From Candidatus Tumulicola scandinaviensis (lineage in GTDB: Bacteria > Vulcanimicrobiota > Vulcanimicrobiia > Vulcanimicrobiales > Vulcanimicrobiaceae), in assembly GCA_003140835.1 (NCBI GenBank), contig PLLA01000036.1, forward strand, positions 1 through 42,996: a stretch of 42,996 bases of DNA. The letters are read 5' to 3'. This document shows, in pieces, positions 16,005 through 24,179 of the stretch. The notes under the pieces are model-generated. The model was not told the origin of the DNA and did no database searches. It saw nothing but the letters and a program-made list of their open reading frames with translations. Numbering within the stretch: the stretch's first letter is position 1; each line of letters begins with the position of its first letter. A program made the position numbers and the translations under genes.

Positions 16005-17594
16005 ATGAACGATGCGCTGATCCTCGTCACCTTTCTCAGCGCCGTCGTCATCTTGAGTGTCACCGCAAAACGCTTCAACGTCCCGTATCCGATTTCGTTC
16101 GTCATCGGCGGCGTGGCGCTGGCGTTTGCTCGCAACCTGCCGCACCCGCATTTCGATCCGGAAATCGTATTGCTGGTCGTTTTGCCGCCGCTGCTGTATA
16201 GCGCGGCATGGTCGACCGACTGGCTCGAGCTGCGACGGAACTGGCGTCCGATCTCGCTCCTCGCCTTCGGTTTGGTCATCTTCACGACCGTGGTGGTGGC
16301 GGTCGCGGTCCACGCCGTAATTCCCGGCTTTGGGTGGCCGCTGGCGTTTACGCTGGGCGCGATCGTGTCGCCGCCCGACGCGGTAGCCGCCGAAGCGATC
16401 TTCGGACGCATCGCGATCCCTCGCCGCATTGCGGCGATCATCATGGGCGAGTGTCTCGTCAACGACGCGACCGCGCTGGTCTTATACCGGTTTGCACTGG
16501 TAGCGGCGATTTCCGGGGCGTTCTCCCTGGCGCACGCGAGCCTGGCGTTCGCGATCGTTGGAACCGGAGGCGTTCTTCTCGGCGTCGGTGCTGCGGCGGT
16601 ACTCGAAGGCGTGCTGCGATACATGCGCAAGTACGGCTTCGACGATCCGACGATCGCCAGCGTCGTCTTCTTGCTCGCGCCGTTTGCGGCGTATTTGCCC
16701 GCCGAGGCGCTGCACGTCTCCGGCGTGCTCGCCGCCGTGACGTCCGGCATCGTTCTCAGTTGGCGCTCGCGGCTGTTCGTCGATTCCGAAACGCGGCTGA
16801 TCGGCTCCGCCGTATGGCGCGTGCTGACCTACGTGCTGAACGCGTTCGCGTTTCTGCTCATTGGCTTGCAGCTGCCGGCGATTATCGCGGAGCTGCAGCC
16901 GCACGTCCGCGACTACGCACTCTACGGAGCGATGGTCGCCGCGCTCGTCATCGTCGTCCGCCTCGTGTGGGTTTTCCCGGCCACGTATCTTCCGCGCATC
17001 TTCAGCCGGAAAACTCACGCGCACGATCCGAGTCCCTCCTGGCGCGCCGTCGCGATTATCGGATGGTCGGGAATGCGCGGAATTGTCTCGCTCGCGGCCG
17101 CGCTGGCGCTTCCGTACACGCTGGGCGACCAAGTGTTTCCCCAGCGAGGCCCGACGATTTTCTTCACCGTCTGCGTCGTGTTCGCGACGCTGGTGCTACA
17201 AGGGCTAACGTTGCGGCCGTTGATCGAATGGCTTGGAATGACCGAGGCGAGCAAAAGCCGGCGGCGCGAGGCTCGGCTGCGCATCCGCGCGCTCGAAGCC
17301 GGCATCGCACGATTGCGTGAGGAGGAACGGCGTCGCGAAAGTGGTCCCGAAATCGAGCTTGCCGAGCGCATCGTCGACGAGTACGAGCAGCGCATCAACG
17401 TGCTGCGCGGGAAGGTCGCCAAGGATGAAAAACAGGCGGCGGCAGAAAACCGAACAGACCGTCGCTTGCAAAAGTCGGCGCTCGAAGCGGAGCGCCGGAC
17501 GATCATGCAGATGCGTGCTGCCGGCGAAATACCCGACGCGATCTTTCGCTCGATCGAATACGATCTCGACCTGGCGGCGATGCGCCTGAGCTAG
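16005..17594 (+). CDS. Na+/H+ antiporter, CPA1/NhaP family
   Basis: Exchanges Na+ (or K+) for protons across the inner membrane. The 529-residue protein has about 12 membrane helices. It shows SPPDAVAAEAIF (about 122-133) and the ion-binding Asn-Asp pair in GECLVNDATALV (Asn153, Asp154), both hallmarks of CPA1. After the last helix (about residue 405) comes a charged tail of about 115 residues, rich in Arg and Glu and predicted coiled-coil (ASKSRRREARLRIRALEAGI onward), as seen in other NhaP-type exchangers. The last codon and stop share a CTAG with the stop of the convergent lipoprotein gene. Confidence 0.92.
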   Translation: MNDALILVTFLSAVVILSVTAKRFNVPYPISFVIGGVALAFARNLPHPHFDPEIVLLVVLPPLLYSAAWSTDWLELRRNWRPISLLAFGLVIFTTVVVAVAVHAVIPGFGWPLAFTLGAIVSPPDAVAAEAIFGRIAIPRRIAAIIMGECLVNDATALVLYRFALVAAISGAFSLAHASLAFAIVGTGGVLLGVGAAAVLEGVLRYMRKYGFDDPTIASVVFLLAPFAAYLPAEALHVSGVLAAVTSGIVLSWRSRLFVDSETRLIGSAVWRVLTYVLNAFAFLLIGLQLPAIIAELQPHVRDYALYGAMVAALVIVVRLVWVFPATYLPRIFSRKTHAHDPSPSWRAVAIIGWSGMRGIVSLAAALALPYTLGDQVFPQRGPTIFFTVCVVFATLVLQGLTLRPLIEWLGMTEASKSRRREARLRIRALEAGIARLREEERRRESGPEIELAERIVDEYEQRINVLRGKVAKDEKQAAAENRTDRRLQKSALEAERRTIMQMRAAGEIPDAIFRSIEYDLDLAAMRLS

Positions 17595-18130
17595 GTCGGC
17601 GTGGCCGTTGGAACCGTCGTCGGCATGGCGCTGGCCGCAGTGGTCGGCGGCGGCGGCACGGGTTGGCCGCCAGGCGTGGGCGCGACGCCTGGGGCCGGCG
17701 GCTGCGTCGGCGCGACGGTGGGCACTGCCGACGGCCGGGGTGACGGAGTTGCCGGCGGCGACAACGTGGGTTGGCCTTCAGGATGTACGAGCGGAACGAT
17801 CCGCACGTAGCCGACCGAGACCGTGTGATCCTTGAGGACGGTCACGTCGCCTTCGCCCGTCGAGTATCCGGGCGCTCGTGCGGTGACCGTCTGATCGCCG
17901 GCCGGCACGCGCTCGAGCGTAAACGCCCCGCGTGCGTCGGCGGAACTCGTGTAGAGCGATCCGACGGAAACCAGGGCGCCCGGAATCGGACGATTGGTCA
18001 TCGCGTCGAGCACGCGTCCGGTTACCTGGCCGTAGTCCTGTACGCCGACGACGCCGGACGGCGCCGAGCAGCCGTCTCCCAAAGAAAAGAGCACGATCAT
18101 TCCAAGCACGAGATAGCGCATAGACGACAT
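17591..18130 (-). CDS. Lipoprotein with carboxypeptidase-regulatory-like beta domain and Pro/Thr tail
   Basis: Unknown function. Up to 179 residues: a lipoprotein-type signal (MRYLVLGMIVLFSLGDGC), then one carboxypeptidase-regulatory-like/CarboxypepD_reg domain (about 33-115; GQVTGRVLDAMTNRPIPGALVSV, FTLERVPAGDQTVTARAPGY). The last 60 residues are a low-complexity Pro/Thr/Ala tail, which could span the envelope or cell wall. Two ATG codons are possible: 18130 and 18121. The second gives MRYLVLG and fits a leaderless transcript, because a perfect TATAAT sits 7 bases ahead of it. Its stop codon shares the CTAG at 17591-17594 with the antiporter stop on the other strand. Confidence 0.75.
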   Translation of the reverse strand: MSSMRYLVLGMIVLFSLGDGCSAPSGVVGVQDYGQVTGRVLDAMTNRPIPGALVSVGSLYTSSADARGAFTLERVPAGDQTVTARAPGYSTGEGDVTVLKDHTVSVGYVRIVPLVHPEGQPTLSPPATPSPRPSAVPTVAPTQPPAPGVAPTPGGQPVPPPPTTAASAMPTTVPTATPT

Positions 18131-18134
18131 TATA
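18129..18134 (-). promoter_or_regulatory. TATAAT -10 box for a probably leaderless lipoprotein mRNA
   Basis: On the minus strand TATAAT occupies 18134-18129, which would place the transcript start at about 18122-18121, exactly on the in-frame ATG at 18121. A weak -35 (CTGGCA, 18159-18154) lies 19 bases upstream within the 3' end of the patatin gene. No ribosome-binding site precedes either ATG, consistent with leaderless translation. The promoter call rests on motif match alone. Confidence 0.45.
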
Positions 18135-18137
18135 CGC

Positions 18138-19334
18138 TCACAGTTGGAACGTCTGCCAGTCGTATGGGGAGAATCCGCGGCTCACGATGTCTTCCCACCC
18201 GATGCGGTAGGCTTTCCCGATCCCCACTTGGTCGCTGAACCCGATGACGGTCAGCGGCAACGTCTCTTTCGGACGGATGTATCGCAAGTCGGTTTCCGGT
18301 ACCGACTGCATATAGTTCGAAAGCAGTTCTATGCCGCGCGTCGACCGGGCGCGTTCCGGACCCGTCAACCGCGAGAGCGCACGCTTCCCAATCGATTGGA
18401 AATACGCGGTGCGCATCTCCCCTTCGAGAATTTTGCGCTGCATCGTGCCGAAGCATCCGTATGCGATCTCGATGGCGTCCTTATAGTTGGTTTCTCCCTC
18501 GAACGGCGGATCCAACAGCACGACGTCGGCCGCGCGGCTGACCGCGTGCGCGATCCCGACAGGAGAATTGCTTGCGACGCCGCCGTCGCAGTACGCGTTC
18601 ATGGTTCCCTCGGGATCGCGAATCAGCACGGGATCGAATGCCAGCGGAAGCGCCGCCGACGCGAAGATGGCCCGATGCAGAAGCTCCGGCGTCGCCTCGC
18701 GCACGACCGTGTGCGCGCCGAGCGAAAGCTTTAGCGCGCGTTCGACTCTCTGGGGAAGCTCGGCGCTCACACCCTGAGGCCGCACGTAAAAGTATTCGGG
18801 GCGCTGCAGCGTGAGGTTCGTCGTGGCCCAAACGAACGGCATCAACAACGGCTGGTTCGGATCGACGCTGTTGGAGATCCAGTCGAAAACCGGTTCGCTT
18901 TGCAACAGGCCCTTCTCGTCTTGGGTGAGGCCGACCAGACTCACGACCGAAGCCGCCCGGTTGAGAACTCCGCTCTCGGGGTCGTGGACCGCCGCGTACT
19001 GGGGTTTTAAGCGGACGAGATCTTGGGCGCTCGCGCCGTACCAGAGGTCGTGCAGCTTGGAATACTGGCCGGTTGCCACGAACCACCCGTTGAGCGCCCC
19101 GATCGACGTTCCGCAGACCAGTTCGTAGGGCGCCAGCGGCGATCCATCGCGAATCCCACCCCACTGCGCGAGCGCACCGATGATGCCGGCCTGGTAGGCG
19201 CCGAGGGCGCCGCCGCCGCTGAGCACCAGCGCGCGGCCAAAGGGAGCGAACTCCTCTTCCGCGGGGGTTGCGCCGACGAGCGCCGGTGCGACTCCAGCCG
19301 CCCCCAGCGCCGCCAAAAAGTTCCGCCGTTCCAT
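18138..19334 (-). CDS. Patatin-like phospholipase with twin-arginine-type leader
   Basis: Probable lipid acyl hydrolase. The 398-residue product carries the oxyanion loop GGGALGAYQ (40-48), the nucleophile elbow GTSIG (Ser77) and the catalytic Asp motif [13 protein letters not shown], giving the complete Ser-Asp dyad of patatins. I chose ATG at 19334 because it gives the leader [14 protein letters not shown], a twin-arginine-type signal, and has AGG upstream; an open frame to 19475 only crosses the nuo control region. Export in a folded state is therefore likely (inference). It is divergent from nuoA and unlikely to be functionally linked to it. Confidence 0.87.
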   Translation of the reverse strand: MERRNFLAALGAAGVAPALVGATPAEEEFAPFGRALVLSGGGALGAYQAGIIGALAQWGGIRDGSPLAPYELVCGTSIGALNGWFVATGQYSKLHDLWYGASAQDLVRLKPQYAAVHDPESGVLNRAASVVSLVGLTQDEKGLLQSEPVFDWISNSVDPNQPLLMPFVWATTNLTLQRPEYFYVRPQGVSAELPQRVERALKLSLGAHTVVREATPELLHRAIFASAALPLAFDPVLIRDPEGTMNAYCDGGVASNSPVGIAHAVSRAADVVLLDPPFEGETNYKDAIEIAYGCFGTMQRKILEGEMRTAYFQSIGKRALSRLTGPERARSTRGIELLSNYMQSVPETDLRYIRPKETLPLTVIGFSDQVGIGKAYRIGWEDIVSRGFSPYDWQTFQL

Positions 19335-19449
19335 CGCTACCTGCGCCTTTTCATAAGCTTCGGAGTGAAGCGAGCATCGGAGACCTTGCTTCGCAAGACT
19401 CTTTTGGGATTCGGACGAGACTCGGCCTGCCTCCCAGGTCCTCGAGCGG

Positions 19450-19473
19450 GGCTTGTGAAAACTTTCACAAGCC
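19450..19473. promoter_or_regulatory. Perfect palindrome before nuoA: candidate Rex (or CRP-family) operator
   Basis: Two perfect 11-base arms, GGCTTGTGAAA and TTTCACAAGCC, flank a 2-base centre (AC) and end directly before the nuoA ATG. The core at 19453-19470 is TTGTGAA-N4-TTCACAA, the consensus of the NADH-sensing repressor Rex, which is known to control nuo in actinobacteria. The same bases also contain TGTGA-N6-TCACA, the CRP consensus, so the regulator is not settled by sequence. In RNA it would form a strong hairpin against the start codon. The rest of the 139-base gap (19335-19473) holds only a short inverted repeat CTTGC-TTC-GCAAG (19384-19396). Confidence 0.8.
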
Positions 19474-19827
19474 ATGAATCCGTATGGGCCGGTTGCGATT
19501 TATCTCTGCGTCGCGTTCGCCGCGGCGCTGTTGTTCTCGGTCCTTCCCGGGCTGCTTCAGCGGCAGAAGCCGAACCCTCAGAAGCTCGAGGCGTACGAGT
19601 GCGGGGTCGAACCGACGTCGGCCGTCGCGGGACGGTTTCCGGTGCGCTTCTACCTCGTCGCAATGCTCTTCGTGATTTTCGACGTCGAAGCGGCTTCGTT
19701 CTATCCCTGGGCAGTGCAAATGCATGCGTTGCGCGTTTTCGGGCTGCTCGAGATGATCGTGTTCATCATCGTGCTGGCGATCGGATACGCCTACGTGTGG
19801 AAAAAAGGCGGCTTTGTATGGCGGTAG
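19474..19827 (+). CDS. nuoA: NADH-quinone oxidoreductase subunit A
   Basis: Small membrane subunit of complex I next to the quinone cavity. The 117 residues form three helices, with the conserved loop [12 protein letters not shown] and [11 protein letters not shown]. First of fourteen contiguous nuo genes on the plus strand. ATG at 19474 is the first possible start, since an in-frame stop lies at 19456. No ribosome-binding site can be recognised because the preceding 24 bases are the operator palindrome, so the mRNA may be leaderless or controlled by that hairpin. The stop overlaps nuoB by 10 bases. Confidence 0.96.
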   Translation: MNPYGPVAIYLCVAFAAALLFSVLPGLLQRQKPNPQKLEAYECGVEPTSAVAGRFPVRFYLVAMLFVIFDVEAASFYPWAVQMHALRVFGLLEMIVFIIVLAIGYAYVWKKGGFVWR

Positions 19828-20303
19828 CTTCGAGCCCGGGACATTTCATGCTCGCCAAGCTCGACGACGTCGCGCGCTGGGCACAAAGCTCGTCGGTGTG
19901 GCCGCTGACCATGGGCCTGGCCTGCTGCGCGATCGAAATGATGACGGTCACGTCGGCGGAATACGACATCGCGCGGCTTGGGTCGGAAGTCTTCCGAAGC
20001 TCGCCCCGGCAAGCCGATCTCATGATCGTGTCGGGACGCGTGGCCTGGAAGATGGCTCCGGTCGTCAAGCGCTTGTACGATCAGATGGCCGACCCGAAGT
20101 GGGTCATTTCCATGGGTGCGTGCGCGAGTTCGGGTGGAATCTTCGATAACTACGCAGTGGTGCAAGGCATCGACACGATCGTTCCGGTGGACGTGTACGT
20201 GCCGGGCTGCCCGCCAAGTCCCGATGGGCTGCTCTACGCCGTCAATCTGATTCAGCAACAAATCCGCGAGGGCGGTCGCGGTGGAATCCTCTCTCGTTCG
20301 TAG
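19818..20303 (+). CDS. nuoB: NADH-quinone oxidoreductase subunit B
   Basis: Carries the terminal [4Fe-4S] cluster N2, which passes electrons to quinone. The 161 residues contain the ligands in [10 protein letters not shown] (tandem Cys), MGACASSGG and [12 protein letters not shown] chose ATG at 19818, preceded by AAGGCGG; a frame open to 19023 only crosses nuoA and the upstream gap. Overlaps the nuoA stop by 10 bases and is followed by a 19-base gap with an AGGAG site for nuoC. Confidence 0.97.
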   Translation: MAVASSPGHFMLAKLDDVARWAQSSSVWPLTMGLACCAIEMMTVTSAEYDIARLGSEVFRSSPRQADLMIVSGRVAWKMAPVVKRLYDQMADPKWVISMGACASSGGIFDNYAVVQGIDTIVPVDVYVPGCPPSPDGLLYAVNLIQQQIREGGRGGILSRS

Positions 20304-20322
20304 TCCCAGGAGTTCTTGATTT

Positions 20323-20931
20323 ATGCCGAGCACGCAAACGCCGCCGATCGCGGGCGCCGCGGTCGATCCGCCGAGTCTGCGCCCGTCCATCGACGATGCC
20401 GCCATCGAGCGCGTCGAGCCGTCGGCGTTGCGGGCGCGCCTCGAGGCCCTCAAAGCAGACGGCTACGGCATGCTCTTGGATCTCGGCGGGGTCGACTACC
20501 TCGCGCGCAAACCGCGCTTCGACGTCGTGTACCATCTTCTGAAGATGTCGGCACAAAGGGCCGGCGTTTCCGAGGTCGGAACGCCGGCGCGCGTGCGCAT
20601 CCTGTGTGGCGTGGACGGCGACGAACCGCATCTGCCGACGGCGATGGATCTCTGGAAATCGGCCGACTGGGCGGAGCGTGAAATATTCGACCTCTTCGGA
20701 ATCGTTTTCGACGGTCACGACAATTTGCGGCGCATTCAGATGCCGTATGACTGGGAGGGGCATCCGCTGCGCAAAGACTATCCGGTGCGTGGTCCGGCCC
20801 GCGAACGCGCCCCGCGTCCCGCCTTTGCAAACAAGAACAACGTCCAGGCCGGCACGCCGCCTTCCGGACGTACGCTGGAAGCGCTGCAGGATCAAGTGAA
20901 ACGCGTTCGCGAGGGCGGTCAATCGTCATGA
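20323..20931 (+). CDS. nuoC: NADH-quinone oxidoreductase subunit C
   Basis: Peripheral-arm scaffold subunit (30-kDa type). The 202 residues include the signature WAEREIFDLFGIVFDGHDNL and MPYDWEGHPLRKDYPV. It is separate from nuoD, unlike the enterobacterial nuoCD fusion. About 40 N-terminal residues and a C-terminal tail after the signature are variable. ATG at 20323 follows AGGAG; the stop overlaps nuoD as ATGA. Confidence 0.96.
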   Translation: MPSTQTPPIAGAAVDPPSLRPSIDDAAIERVEPSALRARLEALKADGYGMLLDLGGVDYLARKPRFDVVYHLLKMSAQRAGVSEVGTPARVRILCGVDGDEPHLPTAMDLWKSADWAEREIFDLFGIVFDGHDNLRRIQMPYDWEGHPLRKDYPVRGPARERAPRPAFANKNNVQAGTPPSGRTLEALQDQVKRVREGGQSS

Positions 20932-22148
20932 CCATGTCGACTCAGCCGCTGACACCGGAGATCGTCAGCCAAGAGGGCAACGCGATGGTGCTGTCCATGG
21001 GACCGCAGCACCCCTCGACCCACGGCGTCTTGCAAATCATGCTCGAGATCGAGGGCGAGACCGTCGTGAAAGCCGAGCCCGAGATCGGCTACCTGCATAC
21101 CGGCATCGAAAAAACGGCCGAGAATCTCTTTTGGTCGCAGGCGCAAACGGTCATCGAGCGCATGGACTACCTGGCTCCGGAGTCCAACTCGCTGTGCTAC
21201 GCGCTTGCCGTCGAGCGCCTTCTCGGCATCACCGACGGAATTCCCGAGCGGGCACGCGTGATCCGCGTGCTCTTTATGGAGTTGACGCGCATCGCGTCGC
21301 ACTGCGTGTGGCTAGGCACGCACGGCATCGACCTCGGGGCCATCTCCGTATTCTTTTACTGTTTCGACTTGCGCGAGAACATTCTCGATTTGCAAGAAGC
21401 CGCGGGCGGCGCCCGCATGCATCCCAACTACGTGCGCGTCGGCGGTCTTAACGGAGACCTTCCCAACGGTTTTCTCGCCAAGCTCGATGCTTTCATCGAA
21501 AAGTTTCCCGGCCGGATGCGCGACTTGCGCGGTCTGCTGCAGGCCAATCCCATCTTTCAGGATCGCACCATCGGCGTCGGCATTCTTTCGCCCGAAGCCG
21601 CGCTCGAGTGGAACGTTACCGGTCCGAGCCTGCGCGGTAGCGGCATCGGGTACGACGTTCGAAAAGCGTTTCCGTATACCGGGTACGACTCGTACGATTT
21701 TGACGTACCGGTTCGCAGCGAAGGCGATGCGTACGCGCGGTTTTTGGTGCGTCTCGACGAGATGGAACAGTCGCATCGCATCGTCGAACAAGCCCGCCGG
21801 CGGCTCGACACGCCCGGCCCGGTGCTCATCGACGACCCAAAGGTAACCGCGCCGCCGAAAGAGACCATCGCGCTCTCGATGGAGGCGCTGATCCATCACT
21901 TCAAGATCGTCAGTGAAGGCTTTCGCGTGCCTCCAGGTGACGTCTACCAATCGGTTGAGTCCCCGCGCGGCGAACTCGGGTACTATGTCGTCAGCACCGG
22001 CGGCAACCGTCCGTACCGCATTCGGACGCGGCCGCCCAGCATGTACAACTTGCAGTCGGTCAAAGGACTCGCCCCCGGAAACCTCATCGCCGATCTCGTG
22101 GTCATCCTGGGTTCGCTCGATCCGGTCTTCGGCGAGGTCGACCGATGA
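20928..22148 (+). CDS. nuoD: NADH-quinone oxidoreductase subunit D
   Basis: 49-kDa subunit forming the quinone-binding pocket with NuoB. The 406 residues include GPQHPSTHGVL (quinone-site His), ESNSLCYALAVE (the conserved quinone-site Tyr), YLHTGIEKTAE and the C-terminal SPRGELGYYVVSTGG and RPPSMYNLQ. Length and motifs are standard. The start overlaps nuoC and the stop overlaps nuoE, both as ATGA. ATG at 20934 is an alternative start two codons later. Confidence 0.97.
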   Translation: MTMSTQPLTPEIVSQEGNAMVLSMGPQHPSTHGVLQIMLEIEGETVVKAEPEIGYLHTGIEKTAENLFWSQAQTVIERMDYLAPESNSLCYALAVERLLGITDGIPERARVIRVLFMELTRIASHCVWLGTHGIDLGAISVFFYCFDLRENILDLQEAAGGARMHPNYVRVGGLNGDLPNGFLAKLDAFIEKFPGRMRDLRGLLQANPIFQDRTIGVGILSPEAALEWNVTGPSLRGSGIGYDVRKAFPYTGYDSYDFDVPVRSEGDAYARFLVRLDEMEQSHRIVEQARRRLDTPGPVLIDDPKVTAPPKETIALSMEALIHHFKIVSEGFRVPPGDVYQSVESPRGELGYYVVSTGGNRPYRIRTRPPSMYNLQSVKGLAPGNLIADLVVILGSLDPVFGEVDR

Positions 22149-22927
22149 CGCGCGAGCGCGATTTTCCCGAACTGCTCGAACGCGTCACACCGGAATGCCT
22201 GCGCATCATCGCTCGGTATGAAGAAAAACGGTCGGCGCTGCTGATGCTGGCCCACGTATTTCAGGAGCACGAGGGATTCGTAAGCCCCGAGGCCGTGCTC
22301 GCAATTTCGGAGATGGTCGGCATCACGCCGGCCGAAACCGAGGGCACGATTTCGTTTTACACGCTGCTCTACCGGCGTCCGGTCGGCAAGTATATGCTGC
22401 AGCCGTGCCGCGGCCTCGCCTGCGCGATCAACGGGGCCGAGGACGCGATGGCTTACTTTCGCGAGAAGCTCGGCACGAGCAACCTCGAAACCACCTTGGA
22501 CGGGCTCGTTTCGTACGAAGAAGTCGAGTGTTTGGCGGCCTGCGACCGGGCGCCGTGCATGCAAGTCAATCTTGAGTTCGTGTACGATCTCAGCCCGGCG
22601 AAGATCGACGAGTTGCTCGCCGGCATCCGCGCGGGTACTTATCCTGTTAAAGCGATGGCGCAGACCGATCCCCCGGGCCGAACGTGGGAAATCCGGCAGG
22701 ACGATCAAGTTTCAACCGGGCGGAAGGCGCCCGGAGCGACCGGCGTCGAGAGCCCGAACAACGCCGGCGGCGTCGGCGATAAGAGCGGCACGATCATGCT
22801 CGACAAGATCATCAACCGCGACGTCGAGTTTTTCCGCGAAACGCGCGAGCGCGCGGTGCTGGATTCGCGCGCGGTCGTCGAATCGGTAGAAGAGGGGCGT
22901 GAGGAAGCAGAGCATGCCCGTCACTAA
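22145..22927 (+). CDS. nuoE: NADH-quinone oxidoreductase subunit E with C-terminal extension
   Basis: 24-kDa subunit of the NADH-dehydrogenase module, holding the [2Fe-2S] cluster N1a. Ligands are Cys88, Cys93, Cys129 and Cys133 (C-x4-C and C-x3-C). The catalytic core ends near residue 165; a further 95 residues follow, Gly/Asn-rich at first and then charged and helical (DVEFFRETRERAVLDSRAVV). NuoE is usually 160-180 residues, so this extension is unusual and has no motif I recognise. Coupled to nuoD by ATGA; it overlaps nuoF by 14 bases. Confidence 0.95.
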   Translation: MTRERDFPELLERVTPECLRIIARYEEKRSALLMLAHVFQEHEGFVSPEAVLAISEMVGITPAETEGTISFYTLLYRRPVGKYMLQPCRGLACAINGAEDAMAYFREKLGTSNLETTLDGLVSYEEVECLAACDRAPCMQVNLEFVYDLSPAKIDELLAGIRAGTYPVKAMAQTDPPGRTWEIRQDDQVSTGRKAPGATGVESPNNAGGVGDKSGTIMLDKIINRDVEFFRETRERAVLDSRAVVESVEEGREEAEHARH

Positions 22928-24179
22928 GGTGCTGACAGCCGGAATCGGCGAAGCGGACTTGCGCAACATCGACGTCTACCGCGAGCGCGGTGGATATCGA
23001 CAGTGGGAGCGCGCCGTGCGCGAACTCAAGCCGGGCGACGTTCTGGATCTGGCCGAAAAGTCAGGCCTGCGCGGGCGCGGCGGCGCCGGATTTCCGACCG
23101 GGAAAAAATGGTCGTTCCTGCCTGCCGAAAAGCCCCTACGCTACCTGGTGTGCAACTGCGACGAAGCCGAACCGGGCACGTTCAAGGATCACATGCTGAT
23201 CGCGGAGGCGCCTCATTTAGTGCTCGAGGGCATCCTGCTCGGCTCGTACGGGATCGAGTGCCACCACGCGTTCATCTATATTCGCGGGGAATTCAAACGA
23301 GGGTACGAGATATTCAGCGCGGCCCTCGATGAAGCGCGCAAGGCGGGATTCGTCGGCGACGATCTGTTCGGGAGCGGATTCAATCTCGAGGTGACCGTAC
23401 AACGCGGCGCCGGCGCGTACATTTGCGGTGAAGAGACCGGATTGCTCAACTCGCTGGAAGGCAAACGCGGCGAGCCGCGTTTGAAGCCGCCGTTTCCCGC
23501 CATCGAAGGTTTGTACGGAATGCCGACGGTCGTGAACAACGTCGAAACGCTGGCGTACCTGGTGCCGATTCTCGAAAAGGGCGCGGAGTGGTTTGCGTCG
23601 GTGGGCACCGAGCGCAGCAAGGGCTACAAGATCGTGTCGGTTTCCGGACACGTGCAGCGGCCGGGTAACTACGAAGTCGCGCTCGGCACGACGGTGCGCG
23701 AGATCATCGACATCGCCGGCGGCTTACGTCCCGGCAGAAACCTGATGGCGGTACAGCCGGGTGGCGGTTCCTCGGCATGCATCTTCGAAGAGCAACTCGA
23801 CTTGCCGTACGACTACGAGAACATGGCGAAGGCTGGCTCGATGCTGGGATCGGGGGCATTCGTCGTTTTCGACGATAGCACCGATTTCGTCAAGGCCGCG
23901 CACAACCTGGTGCGTTTCTTCGCTCACGAATCGTGCGGGCAGTGTACGCCGTGCCGGGAGGGCGGACATTGGCTGGAGCGCGTGCTCGAGCGGCTGGTGC
24001 ACGGCCGTGGGGTGTCGGGCGACTACGAAATGCTGCTGCGCGTCTCCGGAGGGATCACCGGCTTGAACTTATGTGCGCTCGGAGATTCGATCGAGCCATT
24101 CTTGAAGTCGGTGTTGCTGCGCTTTCCCGAGCAGTTCCGGGCCCGCGTATTAAAGGCGAAGGAAACTGTGCCGGTATGA
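22914..24179 (+). CDS. nuoF: NADH-quinone oxidoreductase subunit F (NADH-binding)
   Basis: 51-kDa subunit that binds NADH and FMN and carries cluster N3. The 421 residues show the NADH loop GRGGAGFPTGKKW, the FMN region CNCDEAEPGTFKD, AYICGEETGLLNSLEG, and [4Fe-4S] ligands in ESCGQCTPCREGG plus LCALGDS. ATG at 22914 is chosen because GAGGAAG lies 6 bases upstream; a GTG at 22899 is possible but less likely. Ends in an ATGA overlap with nuoG. Confidence 0.97.
   Translation: MPVTKVLTAGIGEADLRNIDVYRERGGYRQWERAVRELKPGDVLDLAEKSGLRGRGGAGFPTGKKWSFLPAEKPLRYLVCNCDEAEPGTFKDHMLIAEAPHLVLEGILLGSYGIECHHAFIYIRGEFKRGYEIFSAALDEARKAGFVGDDLFGSGFNLEVTVQRGAGAYICGEETGLLNSLEGKRGEPRLKPPFPAIEGLYGMPTVVNNVETLAYLVPILEKGAEWFASVGTERSKGYKIVSVSGHVQRPGNYEVALGTTVREIIDIAGGLRPGRNLMAVQPGGGSSACIFEEQLDLPYDYENMAKAGSMLGSGAFVVFDDSTDFVKAAHNLVRFFAHESCGQCTPCREGGHWLERVLERLVHGRGVSGDYEMLLRVSGGITGLNLCALGDSIEPFLKSVLLRFPEQFRARVLKAKETVPV

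Noticed and set aside
19023-19817. Longer N-terminus for NuoB
   Set aside because: Would run through nuoA in another frame; ATG 19818 has its own ribosome-binding site.
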